Assembly (NCBI RefSeq): GCF_007993065.1
Contig: NZ_VOPL01000004.1
Coordinates: 1-64,000, forward strand
Source of the DNA: Paracoccus aurantiacus
GTDB taxonomy: Bacteria; Pseudomonadota; Alphaproteobacteria; Rhodobacterales; Rhodobacteraceae
DNA: 64,000 bases
Direction: 5' to 3'
Notes under the pieces: generated by a model
Told to the model about the DNA's origin: nothing
The model's database searches: none
The model's input: only the letters and a program-made list of their open reading frames with translations
Position numbers and translations under genes: made by a program
Shown: piece after piece, positions 7,530 to 22,633 of the stretch
Layout of the letters: each line of letters starts with the position of its first letter
Position numbering within the stretch: the first letter of the stretch is position 1

Positions 7530-8045
7530 GTGGATAGAGCGCAAAAAGAACAGGTGGTCGAGGAACTCGGCCAGATCTTTGAAAGCTCTGGCGTCGTGGT
7601 GGTTGCCCATTACGAAGGGATGACGGTTGCACAAATGCAGGACCTGCGCGCGCGTATGCGTGAAGAAGGCGGGTTCGTTCGCGTTGCCAAGAACAGGCTC
7701 GCCAAGATCGCCCTGGAAGGTAAGCCATGCGAAAGCATCGGCGAATATCTGACGGGCATGACCGTGCTGTCCTATTCGGAAGATCCTGTGGCTGCGGCCA
7801 AGGTCGCCGATAAATACGCCAAGGATAACGAAAAATTCGTTATTCTGGGCGGTGCCATGGGCGACACGGCGCTTGATCCGGCCGGTGTGAAAGCCGTCGC
7901 TGCGATGCCGTCGCGTGAGGAGCTTATCGCTTCGATCGTGGGCTGCATTGGCGCGCCTGCTTCGAACATCGCCGGTGCGATTGGCGCACCTGCTTCGAAC
8001 ATCGCGGGCATTCTTTCGACGCTGGAAGAGCGCGAAGCTGCCTGA
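7530..8045 (+). CDS. rplJ: 50S ribosomal protein L10
   Basis: 171 residues, GTG start preceded by TTGGAG. N-terminal domain [18 protein letters not shown] and [13 protein letters not shown] are typical of L10, which anchors L7/L12 dimers to the stalk and represses its own leader. The C-terminal helix for L12 binding contains the decapeptide [10 protein letters not shown] twice in tandem (residues about 140-160), nearly identical at DNA level (see repeat). rplL follows after 66 nt. Confidence 0.96.
   Translation: MDRAQKEQVVEELGQIFESSGVVVVAHYEGMTVAQMQDLRARMREEGGFVRVAKNRLAKIALEGKPCESIGEYLTGMTVLSYSEDPVAAAKVADKYAKDNEKFVILGGAMGDTALDPAGVKAVAAMPSREELIASIVGCIGAPASNIAGAIGAPASNIAGILSTLEEREAA
7947..8012 (+). 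repeat. 33-bp in-frame tandem duplication in rplJ
   Basis: Two adjacent 33-nt units, 7947-7979 and 7980-8012; over their first 26 bases they differ at one position. Both encode [10 protein letters not shown] in the L12-binding C-terminal helix region. Confidence 0.8.
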
Positions 8046-8111
8046 TGCAATCAATTCCCGACGTATGGACCAAACCCGACGTTGGAAACCTAACTTGGAA
8101 AGAACGGAAAA

Positions 8112-8486
8112 ATGGCTGATCTTAAGAAACTCGCCGAAGAAATCGTGGGCCTGACCCTGCTGGAAGCCCAGGAACTGAAAACCATCCTGAAGGATGAATA
8201 CGGCATCGAGCCCGCCGCCGGCGGCGCTGTCATGATGGCTGGCCCGGCTGCTGGTGCAGGCGAAGCCGCTGAAGAAAAAACCGAATTCGACGTCGTCCTG
8301 ACCGAAGCCGGTGCGAACAAGATCAACGTGATCAAGGAAGTTCGCGGCATCACCGGTCTTGGCCTGAAAGAAGCCAAGGATCTGGTTGAAGCCGGTGGCA
8401 AAGTCAAAGAAGGCGCTGCCAAGGACGAAGCCGAAGAGATCAAGAAAAAGCTCGAAGCGGCCGGTGCCAAGGTTGAGCTGAAGTAA
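8112..8486 (+). CDS. rplL: 50S ribosomal protein L7/L12
   Basis: 124 residues. N-terminal dimerisation helices ([26 protein letters not shown]), an Ala/Gly hinge (about residues 38-53) and the C-terminal factor-binding domain with [13 protein letters not shown] and [19 protein letters not shown]. It recruits translational GTPases. GGAAAGAACGG precedes the ATG. A hairpin lies in the 240-nt interval before rpoB. Confidence 0.97.
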   Translation: MADLKKLAEEIVGLTLLEAQELKTILKDEYGIEPAAGGAVMMAGPAAGAGEAAEEKTEFDVVLTEAGANKINVIKEVRGITGLGLKEAKDLVEAGGKVKEGAAKDEAEEIKKKLEAAGAKVELK

Positions 8487-8508
8487 TCCGATATTCGGAT
8501 GATGAATT

Positions 8509-8540
8509 GGGCAGGGTCCGGGATTTTCCTGGTCCCTGCC
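8509..8540 (+). terminator. hairpin in the rplL-rpoB interval (attenuator or processing site)
   Basis: GGCAGGG (8510-8516) pairs with CCCTGCC (8534-8540), with two further short paired blocks toward the loop. No T-run follows. A smaller palindrome, ATCCGA-TAT-TCGGAT (8486-8500), overlaps the last base of the rplL stop codon. By analogy with E. coli, where an attenuator and an RNase III site lie between rplL and rpoB, this may set the ribosomal-protein to polymerase ratio; that role is inference. Confidence 0.4.
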
Positions 8541-8726
8541 GAACCTGTCTTGAAGGACGCTGACAGAGTGCCTACATGGCATCAGCTTCCTTCATGGCAT
8601 GTTCAGGTTCGGGAGCCGCGCGGTGGGACGGGCGGCAGGTATTGAACTGGAACCCCTGACATTCGCAGGCCGCACGCTCCGGGCCCCGACGGTGCGCGCG
8701 CGTCAAGACGAAAGGTGCAAGACCCC

Positions 8727-12877
<4,151 letters not shown>

Positions 12878-12881
<4 letters not shown>

Positions 12882-13675
12882 TCCACCGACTTCGCAGGCT
12901 GCTGGCTTCGGGAACGGAGCAGACGGCATGGGTTCCCCCTATGCCCGAACAGCAGGATTGCGACCCGGTTCCTGACGAGCATCGGCTGGTGATCGCGCTT
13001 GGCGCGCCCAGCCCGTTGCCGCAGGTCAGGATTACGGGCAGTTTTGGCGAGAACGCGTTTCTGACGCTGGATCGCCGGACGCCGCCGGGTGTCGAGATCA
13101 CCATCGCCGGCCATGCCGGAGCCAAGCCGCATGACAATATCGCCATCACCATCGGCGAAATCGGCATGGGCAAGATCCGCTTCGGCATCGCCGGCTCGGA
13201 CATCGATGTGCAGATCGGCAGCACCTCGCGCTTCGTCGCGAAGCTTGGCCTCGGCCCTGAATCGCGCGTGCGGTTCGGTGAGGAAACCACCGCGAACGGG
13301 CTGGAAATCTCGTGCGCGCGCGGTCGGGTCCAGATCGGCCGTGGCGGCCAGATCGCCAGCGAGACGATGGTCATGGGCGCCGCGCATCACGGCGTCGTCG
13401 ACCTGTCTTCGGGCGGGCCGGAGATCGTCACCCGCCGGCCGGACGTGCGCATCGGTCACCATGTCTGGCTGGGCTATCGAAGCTATGTCGGCGGTAATGC
13501 GCAGGTCGGGGACGGTTGCATTGTCGCCGCCCAGGCAGCAGTCATCGGCCGAATGCCCGCAAACAGCCTGATCGCCGGAAACCCGGCGACGGTCCGTCGC
13601 AAGAACATCGGATGGAGCCGGAGCCCCTTCAATATCGACCCGTCCTCCCGCCCTTACTTCGCGTCGCTGAGCTAG
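12878..13675 (+). CDS. hexapeptide-repeat (left-handed beta-helix) acyltransferase-like protein inserted between rpoB and rpoC
   Basis: 265 residues. GTG start overlaps the rpoB stop (GTGA, 12878-12881) and has the purine-rich site GGAGGAAGAGG at 12866-12876, so it should be translated by coupling to rpoB. The N-terminal half has strand-rich repeats ([26 protein letters not shown]); the C-terminal part [36 protein letters not shown] and [14 protein letters not shown] is the hallmark end of hexapeptide acetyltransferases (as in CatB, WcaF or NeuD-type proteins), with a His pair at IGHH. No transmembrane segment. Substrate unknown. In most bacteria rpoB and rpoC are adjacent, so the placement is notable. 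An alternative start is the Met at 12941. Confidence 0.75.
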
Positions 13676-13744
13676 GAAGAACAAATCTGATCGCAGGCAC
13701 TGACCGCATCCCGCTCGCGGCCGCCTCAATCAAGAGGAAACTAC

Positions 13745-16700
13745 ATGAACCAGGAACTCGCCACCAACCCCCTGAACCCGCTGGCTCAGCCGCGGCAGTT
13801 CGACGAAATCAAGATCTCGCTGGCCTCGCCGGAAGAAATTCTGGCCTGGTCCTATGGCGAGGTGAAGAAGCCCGAAACCATCAACTACCGCACGTTCAAG
13901 CCGGAACGTGACGGTCTTTTCTGTGCGCGCATCTTTGGTCCGATCAAGGACTACGAATGCCTGTGCGGCAAGTATAAGCGCATGAAATATCGCGGTCTGG
14001 TCTGCGAAAAATGCGGCGTGGAAGTGACCCTGCAGAAGGTCCGCCGCGAACGCATGGGCCATATCGAACTGGCAGCACCTGTTGCCCATATCTGGTTCCT
14101 CAAGTCGCTGCCGTCGCGCATCGGCCTGATGCTGGACATGACGCTGCGCGATCTGGAACGGATTCTGTATTTCGAAAACTACGTCGTGATCGAACCGGGT
14201 CTGACGGATCTGTCCTATGGCCAGCTGCTGACCGAGGAAGAATATCTGGACGCGCAGGACCAGTTCGGCGCGGACGCCTTCCAGGCCGATATCGGTGCCG
14301 AAGCGATCCGGACCATGCTGGCCAATATCGACCTCGACGCGACGGCAGAACAGCTGCGTGAGGAGCTGAAGGAAGCCACGGGCGAGCTTAAGCCGAAGAA
14401 GATCATCAAGCGTCTGAAAATCGTCGAGTCGTTCCTCGAATCCGGCAACCGGCCGGAATGGATGGTCATGACCGTGATCCCGGTCATCCCGCCGGAACTG
14501 CGCCCGCTGGTTCCGCTGGATGGCGGCCGCTTTGCGACTTCGGATCTGAACGACCTGTATCGCCGCGTCATCAACCGTAACAACCGCCTGAAGCGCCTGA
14601 TCGAGCTTCGTGCGCCCGATATCATCGTGCGCAACGAAAAGCGGATGCTGCAGGAATCCGTTGACGCGCTGTTCGACAACGGCCGCCGTGGCCGCGTCAT
14701 CACGGGCAACAACCGTCGCCCGCTGAAATCGCTGTCGGACATGCTGAAGGGTAAGCAAGGCCGCTTCCGTCAGAACCTTCTGGGCAAGCGCGTCGACTTC
14801 TCGGGCCGTTCGGTCATCGTGACCGGCCCGGAACTGAAGCTGCACCAGTGCGGTCTGCCGAAGAAGATGGCTTTGGAACTGTTCAAGCCGTTCATCTATT
14901 CGCGTCTGGAAGCCAAGGGCTATTCCTCGACCGTGAAGCAGGCGAAGAAGCTGGTCGAGAAAGAGCGCCCGGAAGTCTGGGATATTCTGGACGAGGTCAT
15001 CCGCGAGCATCCGGTTCTGCTGAACCGTGCGCCGACGCTGCACCGTCTGGGCATTCAGGCGTTTGAACCGATCCTGATCGAAGGTAAGGCGATCCAGCTT
15101 CACCCGCTGGTCTGTTCGGCCTTCAACGCTGACTTCGACGGCGACCAGATGGCCGTGCATGTCCCGCTGTCGCTGGAAGCGCAGCTGGAAGCGCGCGTTC
15201 TGATGATGTCGACGAACAACGTGCTGTCGCCCGCCAACGGCGCGCCGATCATCGTTCCGTCGCAGGACATGATCCTTGGTCTGTATTACACGACCATGAT
15301 GCGTGAAGGCATGAAGGGCGAGGGCATGGTCTTCGCGAATGTTGACGAAGTCGAGCATGCTCTGGCCTCGGGCGAGGTTCATCTGCATTCGAAAATCACC
15401 GCGCGTCTGAAGCAGATCGACGAAGACGGCAACGAGGTGATGCAGCGTTTCGAAACGACGCCGGGCCGTCTGCGCCTTGGTGCGCTGCTGCCGCTGAACG
15501 CGAAAGCGCCGTTCGAACTGGTCAACCGCCTGCTGCGCAAGAAGGACGTGCAGCACGTCATCGACACTGTCTATCGCTACTGCGGCCAGAAAGAGGCTGT
15601 GATCTTCTCGGACAAGATCATGGGTCTCGGCTTCCGCGAGGCGTTCAAGGCCGGCATCTCGTTTGGCAAGAACGACATGGTGATCCCCGACAATAAGTGG
15701 GACATCGTGGGCGAGGTGCAGGAGCAGGTGAAAGAGTTCGAACAGCAGTATCTGGACGGTCTCATCACCCAGGGCGAGAAGTACAACAAGGTCGTCGATG
15801 CCTGGTCGAAATGTAACGACCGTGTCACCGACGCCATGATGGCGACCATCGCTGCCACCCGCAAGGATGACGCGGGCGCGGAAATGGAACCGAACTCGGT
15901 CTATATGATGGCCCATTCCGGCGCGCGGGGTTCGGTCACGCAGATGAAGCAGCTTGGCGGGATGCGCGGCCTGATGGCCAAGCCGAACGGCGAGATCATC
16001 GAGACGCCTATCATCTCGAACTTCAAGGAAGGTCTGACCGTTCTTGAATACTTCAACTCGACCCACGGCGCCCGGAAGGGTCTGTCGGATACCGCGCTGA
16101 AGACCGCGAACTCTGGTTACCTGACCCGTCGTCTGGTTGACGTGGCGCAGGACTGCATCGTGCGCGAATACGATTGCGGCACCGACCGCGCGATCACCGC
16201 CTCGGCTGCGGTCAATGACGGCGAGATCATCTCGCCGCTCAGCGAGCGTATCCTGGGCCGCACGGCGGCCGAGGATGTCGTGGCACCCGGCACCGACGAG
16301 GTGATTGTGCGCGAAGGCGAGCTGATCGACGAGCGCAAGGCCGATGCGGTCGAAGGGGCGGGCGTGCAGAACGTGCGCATCCGTTCGGCGCTGACCTGCG
16401 AAAGCGAAGACGGCGTCTGCGCAATGTGCTATGGCCGCGATCTGGCCCGTGGCACGCTGGTCAATATCGGCGAGGCTGTCGGCATCATCGCTGCCCAGTC
16501 CATCGGCGAACCCGGCACCCAGCTGACGATGCGGACTTTCCACATCGGCGGCGTGGCGCAGGGCGGACAGCAGTCCTTCACGGCTGCGAACCAGGAAGGT
16601 ACCGTCGCATTCGAAAACGAGGCGACCATCACCAACGACGCTGGCGAACAGATCGTCATGGCCCGGAACATGGTTCTGAACCTGCTGAACAAGCAGGGCG

Positions 16701-17977
16701 AGCCGGTGGCCTCGCACAAGCTGTTCTATGGCTCGAAACTGATGGTGAAGGCGGGCGAGGAAGTCATTCGCGGCCAGAAGCTGTTCGAATGGGACCCCTA
16801 TACCCTGCCGATCATCGCCGAAAAGGCTGGTGTGGCCAAGTTCGTCGATCTCATCACCGGGCTTTCGGTCCGCGATGAAACCGACGATGCGACGGGGATG
16901 ACGCAGAAGATCGTGACCGATTGGCGCTCGACGCCGAAAGGCGGCGACCTGAAGCCGGAAATCCTTGTCGTCGGCGAAGACGGAGAGCCGATCCGCAACG
17001 ATCAAGGCAACCCCGTCACCTATCCGATGTCGGTCGATGCGATCCTGTCGATCGAGGACGGGCAGGAGATCAAGGCCGGTGACGTTGTCGCGCGGATCCC
17101 GCGCGAAGGCGCCAAGACCAAGGACATTACCGGGGGTCTGCCCCGCGTGGCCGAATTGTTCGAGGCCCGTCGTCCGAAAGATCACGCGATCATCGCCGAA
17201 ATCGACGGCTATGTGCGCTTCGGGAAGGACTACAAGAACAAGCGTCGCATCGCGATCGAACCGACGGATGAAGGGCTGGAGCCTGTCGAATACATGGTGC
17301 CGAAAGGCAAGCACATCCCGGTGCAGGAAGGCGACTTCGTGCAGAAGGGTGAGTATATCATGGACGGCAACCCGGCCCCGCACGACATCCTGCGGATCAT
17401 GGGGATCGAGGCACTTGCCGATTATCTGATCGACGAGGTGCAGGACGTCTATCGTCTGCAGGGCGTCAAGATCAACGATAAGCATATCGAAGTGATCGTT
17501 CGCCAGATGCTGCAGAAGATCGAGATCCTCGACAGCGGCGACACCACGCTGCTGAAGGGCGAGCATGTCGAGCGCGACGAGTTCGAGGAAGAAAACGCGA
17601 AGATCGCTGCCAAAGGCGGCAAGCCTGCCACGGGCGAGCCGGTTCTGTTGGGGATCACCAAGGCGTCGCTGCAGACCCGCAGCTTCATCTCGGCCGCGTC
17701 CTTCCAGGAAACCACCCGCGTGCTGACCGAGGCTGCGGTTCAGGGCAAGCGCGACAAGCTTGTCGGGCTGAAGGAAAACGTCATCGTTGGCCGCCTTATC
17801 CCGGCGGGCACAGGCGGCGCGACCATGCGGCTGAAGAAGATCGCGAGCGATCGCGATACCGAGGTCATCGAGGCGCGGCGTGCCGAGGCCGAAGCAACTG
17901 CGGCGGCACTGGAAGGGCCAGCCGCGACGGACGAGGTCGTCGACGTGAGCTTCGCGGAAGTCTCGAACGAAGAATAA
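13745..17977 (+). CDS. rpoC: DNA-directed RNA polymerase subunit beta'
   Basis: 1410 residues, full length. First zinc ribbon Cys72-x-Cys74...Cys87-x2-Cys90 ([19 protein letters not shown]), catalytic [12 protein letters not shown] with the three Mg-binding Asp at residues 461-472, bridge helix and trigger-loop region near [19 protein letters not shown], and the second zinc site in [26 protein letters not shown] lies before the ATG. It is separated from rpoB by the acyltransferase-like gene and a 69-nt gap, and ends in a double hairpin terminator. Confidence 0.98.
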   Translation: MNQELATNPLNPLAQPRQFDEIKISLASPEEILAWSYGEVKKPETINYRTFKPERDGLFCARIFGPIKDYECLCGKYKRMKYRGLVCEKCGVEVTLQKVRRERMGHIELAAPVAHIWFLKSLPSRIGLMLDMTLRDLERILYFENYVVIEPGLTDLSYGQLLTEEEYLDAQDQFGADAFQADIGAEAIRTMLANIDLDATAEQLREELKEATGELKPKKIIKRLKIVESFLESGNRPEWMVMTVIPVIPPELRPLVPLDGGRFATSDLNDLYRRVINRNNRLKRLIELRAPDIIVRNEKRMLQESVDALFDNGRRGRVITGNNRRPLKSLSDMLKGKQGRFRQNLLGKRVDFSGRSVIVTGPELKLHQCGLPKKMALELFKPFIYSRLEAKGYSSTVKQAKKLVEKERPEVWDILDEVIREHPVLLNRAPTLHRLGIQAFEPILIEGKAIQLHPLVCSAFNADFDGDQMAVHVPLSLEAQLEARVLMMSTNNVLSPANGAPIIVPSQDMILGLYYTTMMREGMKGEGMVFANVDEVEHALASGEVHLHSKITARLKQIDEDGNEVMQRFETTPGRLRLGALLPLNAKAPFELVNRLLRKKDVQHVIDTVYRYCGQKEAVIFSDKIMGLGFREAFKAGISFGKNDMVIPDNKWDIVGEVQEQVKEFEQQYLDGLITQGEKYNKVVDAWSKCNDRVTDAMMATIAATRKDDAGAEMEPNSVYMMAHSGARGSVTQMKQLGGMRGLMAKPNGEIIETPIISNFKEGLTVLEYFNSTHGARKGLSDTALKTANSGYLTRRLVDVAQDCIVREYDCGTDRAITASAAVNDGEIISPLSERILGRTAAEDVVAPGTDEVIVREGELIDERKADAVEGAGVQNVRIRSALTCESEDGVCAMCYGRDLARGTLVNIGEAVGIIAAQSIGEPGTQLTMRTFHIGGVAQGGQQSFTAANQEGTVAFENEATITNDAGEQIVMARNMVLNLLNKQGEPVASHKLFYGSKLMVKAGEEVIRGQKLFEWDPYTLPIIAEKAGVAKFVDLITGLSVRDETDDATGMTQKIVTDWRSTPKGGDLKPEILVVGEDGEPIRNDQGNPVTYPMSVDAILSIEDGQEIKAGDVVARIPREGAKTKDITGGLPRVAELFEARRPKDHAIIAEIDGYVRFGKDYKNKRRIAIEPTDEGLEPVEYMVPKGKHIPVQEGDFVQKGEYIMDGNPAPHDILRIMGIEALADYLIDEVQDVYRLQGVKINDKHIEVIVRQMLQKIEILDSGDTTLLKGEHVERDEFEEENAKIAAKGGKPATGEPVLLGITKASLQTRSFISAASFQETTRVLTEAAVQGKRDKLVGLKENVIVGRLIPAGTGGATMRLKKIASDRDTEVIEARRAEAEATAAALEGPAATDEVVDVSFAEVSNEE

Positions 17978-18027
17978 GTGACCGATTGCGGTCACACAGA
18001 GGGCCCGGCATCACGCCGGGCCTTTTT
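17978..18027 (+). terminator. double hairpin terminator after rpoC
   Basis: First hairpin GTGACCG/CGGTCAC (17978-17984 with 17989-17995) begins directly at the rpoC stop codon. The second, GGCCCGGC/GCCGGGCC (18002-18009 with 18015-18022), is followed by TTTTT. Both stems are perfect. Confidence 0.92.
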
Positions 18028-18219
18028 CATGATACTCTGAATGGAGTGACGGCGTGCCGTTACGCGCGGAATACTGTTATGTGAACCCCGGTTTTCATGC
18101 AGGGTTGCGCAAGGAAGGGTGGCATTGAATCGTGGGTGGCCTATGCCTAGATTTAGGCGGTGCAGGGGGTCCGTGCTGCCGATCTTGGGGCGCGCGCCCT
18201 CGGGCCTGAAAGGAAGAAT

Positions 18220-20634
<2,415 letters not shown>

Positions 20635-20644
20635 CATGATCAGT

Positions 20645-20672
20645 GCAGAGCGCGTGGAAACGCGCGCTCTGC
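20645..20672 (+). terminator. strong hairpin after lon
   Basis: GCAGAGCGCG (20645-20654) and CGCGCTCTGC (20663-20672) form a perfect 10-bp stem with an 8-nt loop, 10 nt after the lon stop. No T-run follows, so it may act as a 3' stabiliser or a T-poor terminator. Confidence 0.55.
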
Positions 20673-20694
20673 TGCCTCGGGATGCCGAAATCAC

Positions 20695-20723
20695 TTGCGC
20701 AGGCTTCCCGCGCTGGCTATCTA
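20695..20723 (+). promoter_or_regulatory. candidate tRNA-Val promoter
   Basis: TTGCGC (20695-20700), 17-nt spacer, TATCTA (20718-20723), nine bases before the tRNA. It has the same -35 hexamer and spacing as the tRNA-Trp candidate at 3863. Confidence 0.45.
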
Positions 20724-20732
20724 GCGCCGCAC

Positions 20733-20807
20733 GGGTGATTAGCTCAGCGGTAGAGCGCTTCGTTCACATCGAAGATGTCAGCGGTTCAAATCCGTTATCA
20801 CCCACCA
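20733..20807 (+). tRNA. trnV: tRNA-Val (anticodon CAC), 3' CCA encoded
   Basis: Acceptor GGGTGAT (20733-20739) pairs with ATCACCC (20797-20803). Anticodon stem CTTCG/CGAAG encloses loop TTCACAT with CAC at 20765-20767. Discriminator A20804, then encoded CCA. CAC reads the GTG valine codon, which is frequent in this GC-rich genome. Confidence 0.96.
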
Positions 20808-20811
20808 TCAT

Positions 20812-21507
20812 TCAGGGGCGTTGGCGCGTTTCGCCAACGCCCTTTTCTGTTTCTGACACCTTTTCGGCGTATTCGCGTGCAATCGCGTTCAAGCCGCCAA
20901 GCGCATAAATATACAGATGGTCTGCCAGTTCTTCCGCCGGTGCGTTCAGGGCGGGGACGTCAAAAATGGATCGTCTGGTTCCCGCGAGAAGCAGCGCCAG
21001 GCATGGCGCGCCGATGCACGGCAGGCAGCGCCACAGCACGGGATCGCCGACGGGAATTTCCGTGATCTGGCTTATGATGGGCATCACGAGCATCAGCTTC
21101 GGTGCCACCTCGCTTTGACGCAGCACTTCTATATGCGGGCTGGGTGACAGCAGCTCTCGCAACAGGACCGTGACCGGCCAGTTTTCCTCTGCCCTGGCCG
21201 TGGCCACGAAGAACGAGATCACGCGCCGCAGCTTTTCCTGCGCGGGCATATCTGCGTTCGTGAGCGTTTCCAGATCACCGATGTCGATGATGCGGCGATG
21301 CGCTTCGATCAGGGTCGCCTGGTAAAGGCCGCTTCGGTTGCCGAAGTGATAGTTGATCGAGGCCATATCCACGTCAGCGCGTGCGGCCACTGACTTGTTC
21401 GTCGTATCGGCGAAGCCGGCAGCGGCGATCATGGTGCCTGCGGCGTTCAGGATTCGGTTGCGCGTGGCCTCTCCGTCGGCGCGTTGGGGGCGTGGTGTCT
21501 TGGTCAT
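20812..21507 (-). CDS. cecR: TetR-family regulator, CecR-like, divergent from the ybhGFSR-type exporter
   Basis: 231 residues from the chosen Met. The N-terminal helix-turn-helix (TNKSVAARADVDMASINYHFGNRSGLY) is a clear TetR DNA-binding domain. The C-terminal ligand domain resembles that of E. coli CecR (YbiH), which controls ybhGFSR; the name rests on this and on the neighbouring genes. Start 21507 (MTKTPRPQ) is preferred because GAGAGAG lies directly upstream; a longer form from 21543 has no ribosome site. It ends four bases from tRNA-Val. It probably represses the divergent export operon, and perhaps itself, through the palindrome at 21564-21586. Confidence 0.8.
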   Translation of the reverse strand: MTKTPRPQRADGEATRNRILNAAGTMIAAAGFADTTNKSVAARADVDMASINYHFGNRSGLYQATLIEAHRRIIDIGDLETLTNADMPAQEKLRRVISFFVATARAEENWPVTVLLRELLSPSPHIEVLRQSEVAPKLMLVMPIISQITEIPVGDPVLWRCLPCIGAPCLALLLAGTRRSIFDVPALNAPAEELADHLYIYALGGLNAIAREYAEKVSETEKGVGETRQRP

Positions 21508-21550
21508 CTCTCTCTGTCTGCTGCCGATGCCGAGCATACACAATAACAGG

Positions 21551-21586
21551 TAGACATGAAATAGAATTTAATCTAAATTCGATTTA
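21551..21586 (+). promoter_or_regulatory. ybhG promoter with overlapping AT-rich palindromic operator
   Basis: TAGACA (21551-21556), 17-nt spacer, TAAATT (21574-21579) makes a plausible sigma-70 promoter. GAATTTA (21564-21570) and TAAATTC (21574-21580) are exact reverse complements around ATC and cover the spacer and -10 element. A second overlapping palindrome, TAAAT-TCG-ATTTA, occupies 21574-21586. Such placement is typical of a TetR operator and is strikingly AT-rich for this genome. Confidence 0.6.
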
Positions 21587-21637
21587 ATCAATTCGCACAG
21601 ACCCCGTTCTGCAGATGCCAATCAATCGAGTCGCGCC

Positions 21638-22633
21638 ATGAAGAAGCTGATCCCGGTTCTCGTTATTCTCCTCGTGCTGGCTGGTGGCTGGTATTGGTGG
21701 CATCAGCGGCAATCAGGCGACGATGGGCCGCTGGTGCTGTATGGCAATGTCGATATCAGACAGGTTGCACTGGCCTTTGAGGGCAGTGGCCGCGTGGCAG
21801 AGATGCGGGTCGAAGAAGGCGACAGTGTCGTGAAGGGGCAGGTGCTGGCACGACTGGATACAGACACGCTGCAATTGCAGGTCGACGCGCAGGAAGCCGC
21901 GGTCGAGGCGCAGCGACAGGCGCTGCTGAAGCTGCGCAATGGCTCCAGACCCGAAGAGGTGGCGCAAGCCAGGGCCCAGCTCGATTCCGCTGAAGCGTCA
22001 GCAGTGCTGGCCGATCAGGAACTGGCGCGCGCAACGCAGCTTCGCGCCTCGCGCAGCGGTGCGGCCAGTCAGCAGAGCGTCGATCAGGCGAGGGCGCAGG
22101 CCGATGCTGCAAAGGCGAGTGTGGCGCAGGCGCGTGCCGCGCTCGATCTGGTCGAGGCAGGGTCGCGCGCCGAGGATATTGCGCAGGCCGAGGCGCAGTT
22201 GCGCGGCGCCGAGGCCGAACTGAGTCTGCTGCGCCGTGGCGTGGAAGATGGCGAATTGTCGTCGCCAGACAACGCGGTCATCCGCTCTCGATTGCGCGAA
22301 CCGGGTGATATGGTCACCGCCAGCACGCCCGTCTATGCACTTGCATTGACGCAGCCGAAATGGGTTCGCGTCTATGTCAGCGAGCCGGATCTGGGCCATG
22401 TCAGACCGGGGCTGGCAGCAGAGGTATTTGCCGACAGCTTCCCGGATCAGCCGACCGCGGGCAAAGTCGGCTATATTTCGTCGGTCGCAGAGTTTACGCC
22501 GAAATCGGTGCAGACCGAGGAATTGCGCACCAGTCTTGTCTATGAGGTTCACGTCACCATCGACGATCCGAACGACCGCCTGCGTCTTGGTCAGCCGGTC
22601 ACTGTGCGCTTGCAGGATGTGGCGACGCCATGA
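21638..22633 (+). CDS. ybhG: HlyD-type membrane fusion (periplasmic adaptor) protein, YbhG-like
   Basis: 331 residues. N-terminal hydrophobic anchor/signal (about residues 4-20, LIPVLVILLVLAGGWYWW), a lipoyl-like half (GRVAEMRVEEGDSVVKGQVLARLD), a long Ala/Gln/Glu-rich coiled-coil hairpin (about 85-205) and a beta-barrel C-terminal part. It links the inner-membrane ABC exporter to an outer-membrane channel, which is not encoded here. Its stop overlaps the start of the ATPase gene (ATGA), and gene order and content match E. coli ybhGFSR. Confidence 0.85.
   Translation: MKKLIPVLVILLVLAGGWYWWHQRQSGDDGPLVLYGNVDIRQVALAFEGSGRVAEMRVEEGDSVVKGQVLARLDTDTLQLQVDAQEAAVEAQRQALLKLRNGSRPEEVAQARAQLDSAEASAVLADQELARATQLRASRSGAASQQSVDQARAQADAAKASVAQARAALDLVEAGSRAEDIAQAEAQLRGAEAELSLLRRGVEDGELSSPDNAVIRSRLREPGDMVTASTPVYALALTQPKWVRVYVSEPDLGHVRPGLAAEVFADSFPDQPTAGKVGYISSVAEFTPKSVQTEELRTSLVYEVHVTIDDPNDRLRLGQPVTVRLQDVATP

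Noticed and set aside
13730..17995. 1421-codon open frame on the minus strand opposite rpoC
   Set aside because: Same cause; it spans the whole rpoC gene and the first hairpin of its terminator, with no family resemblance.
18125..18154. Possible RpoH heat-shock promoter before lon (TTGAA then CCTAT or CCTAGATTT)
   Set aside because: Neither spacing nor -10 matches the consensus well (10 or 16 nt spacers, incomplete hexamer); expected biologically but not supported enough.
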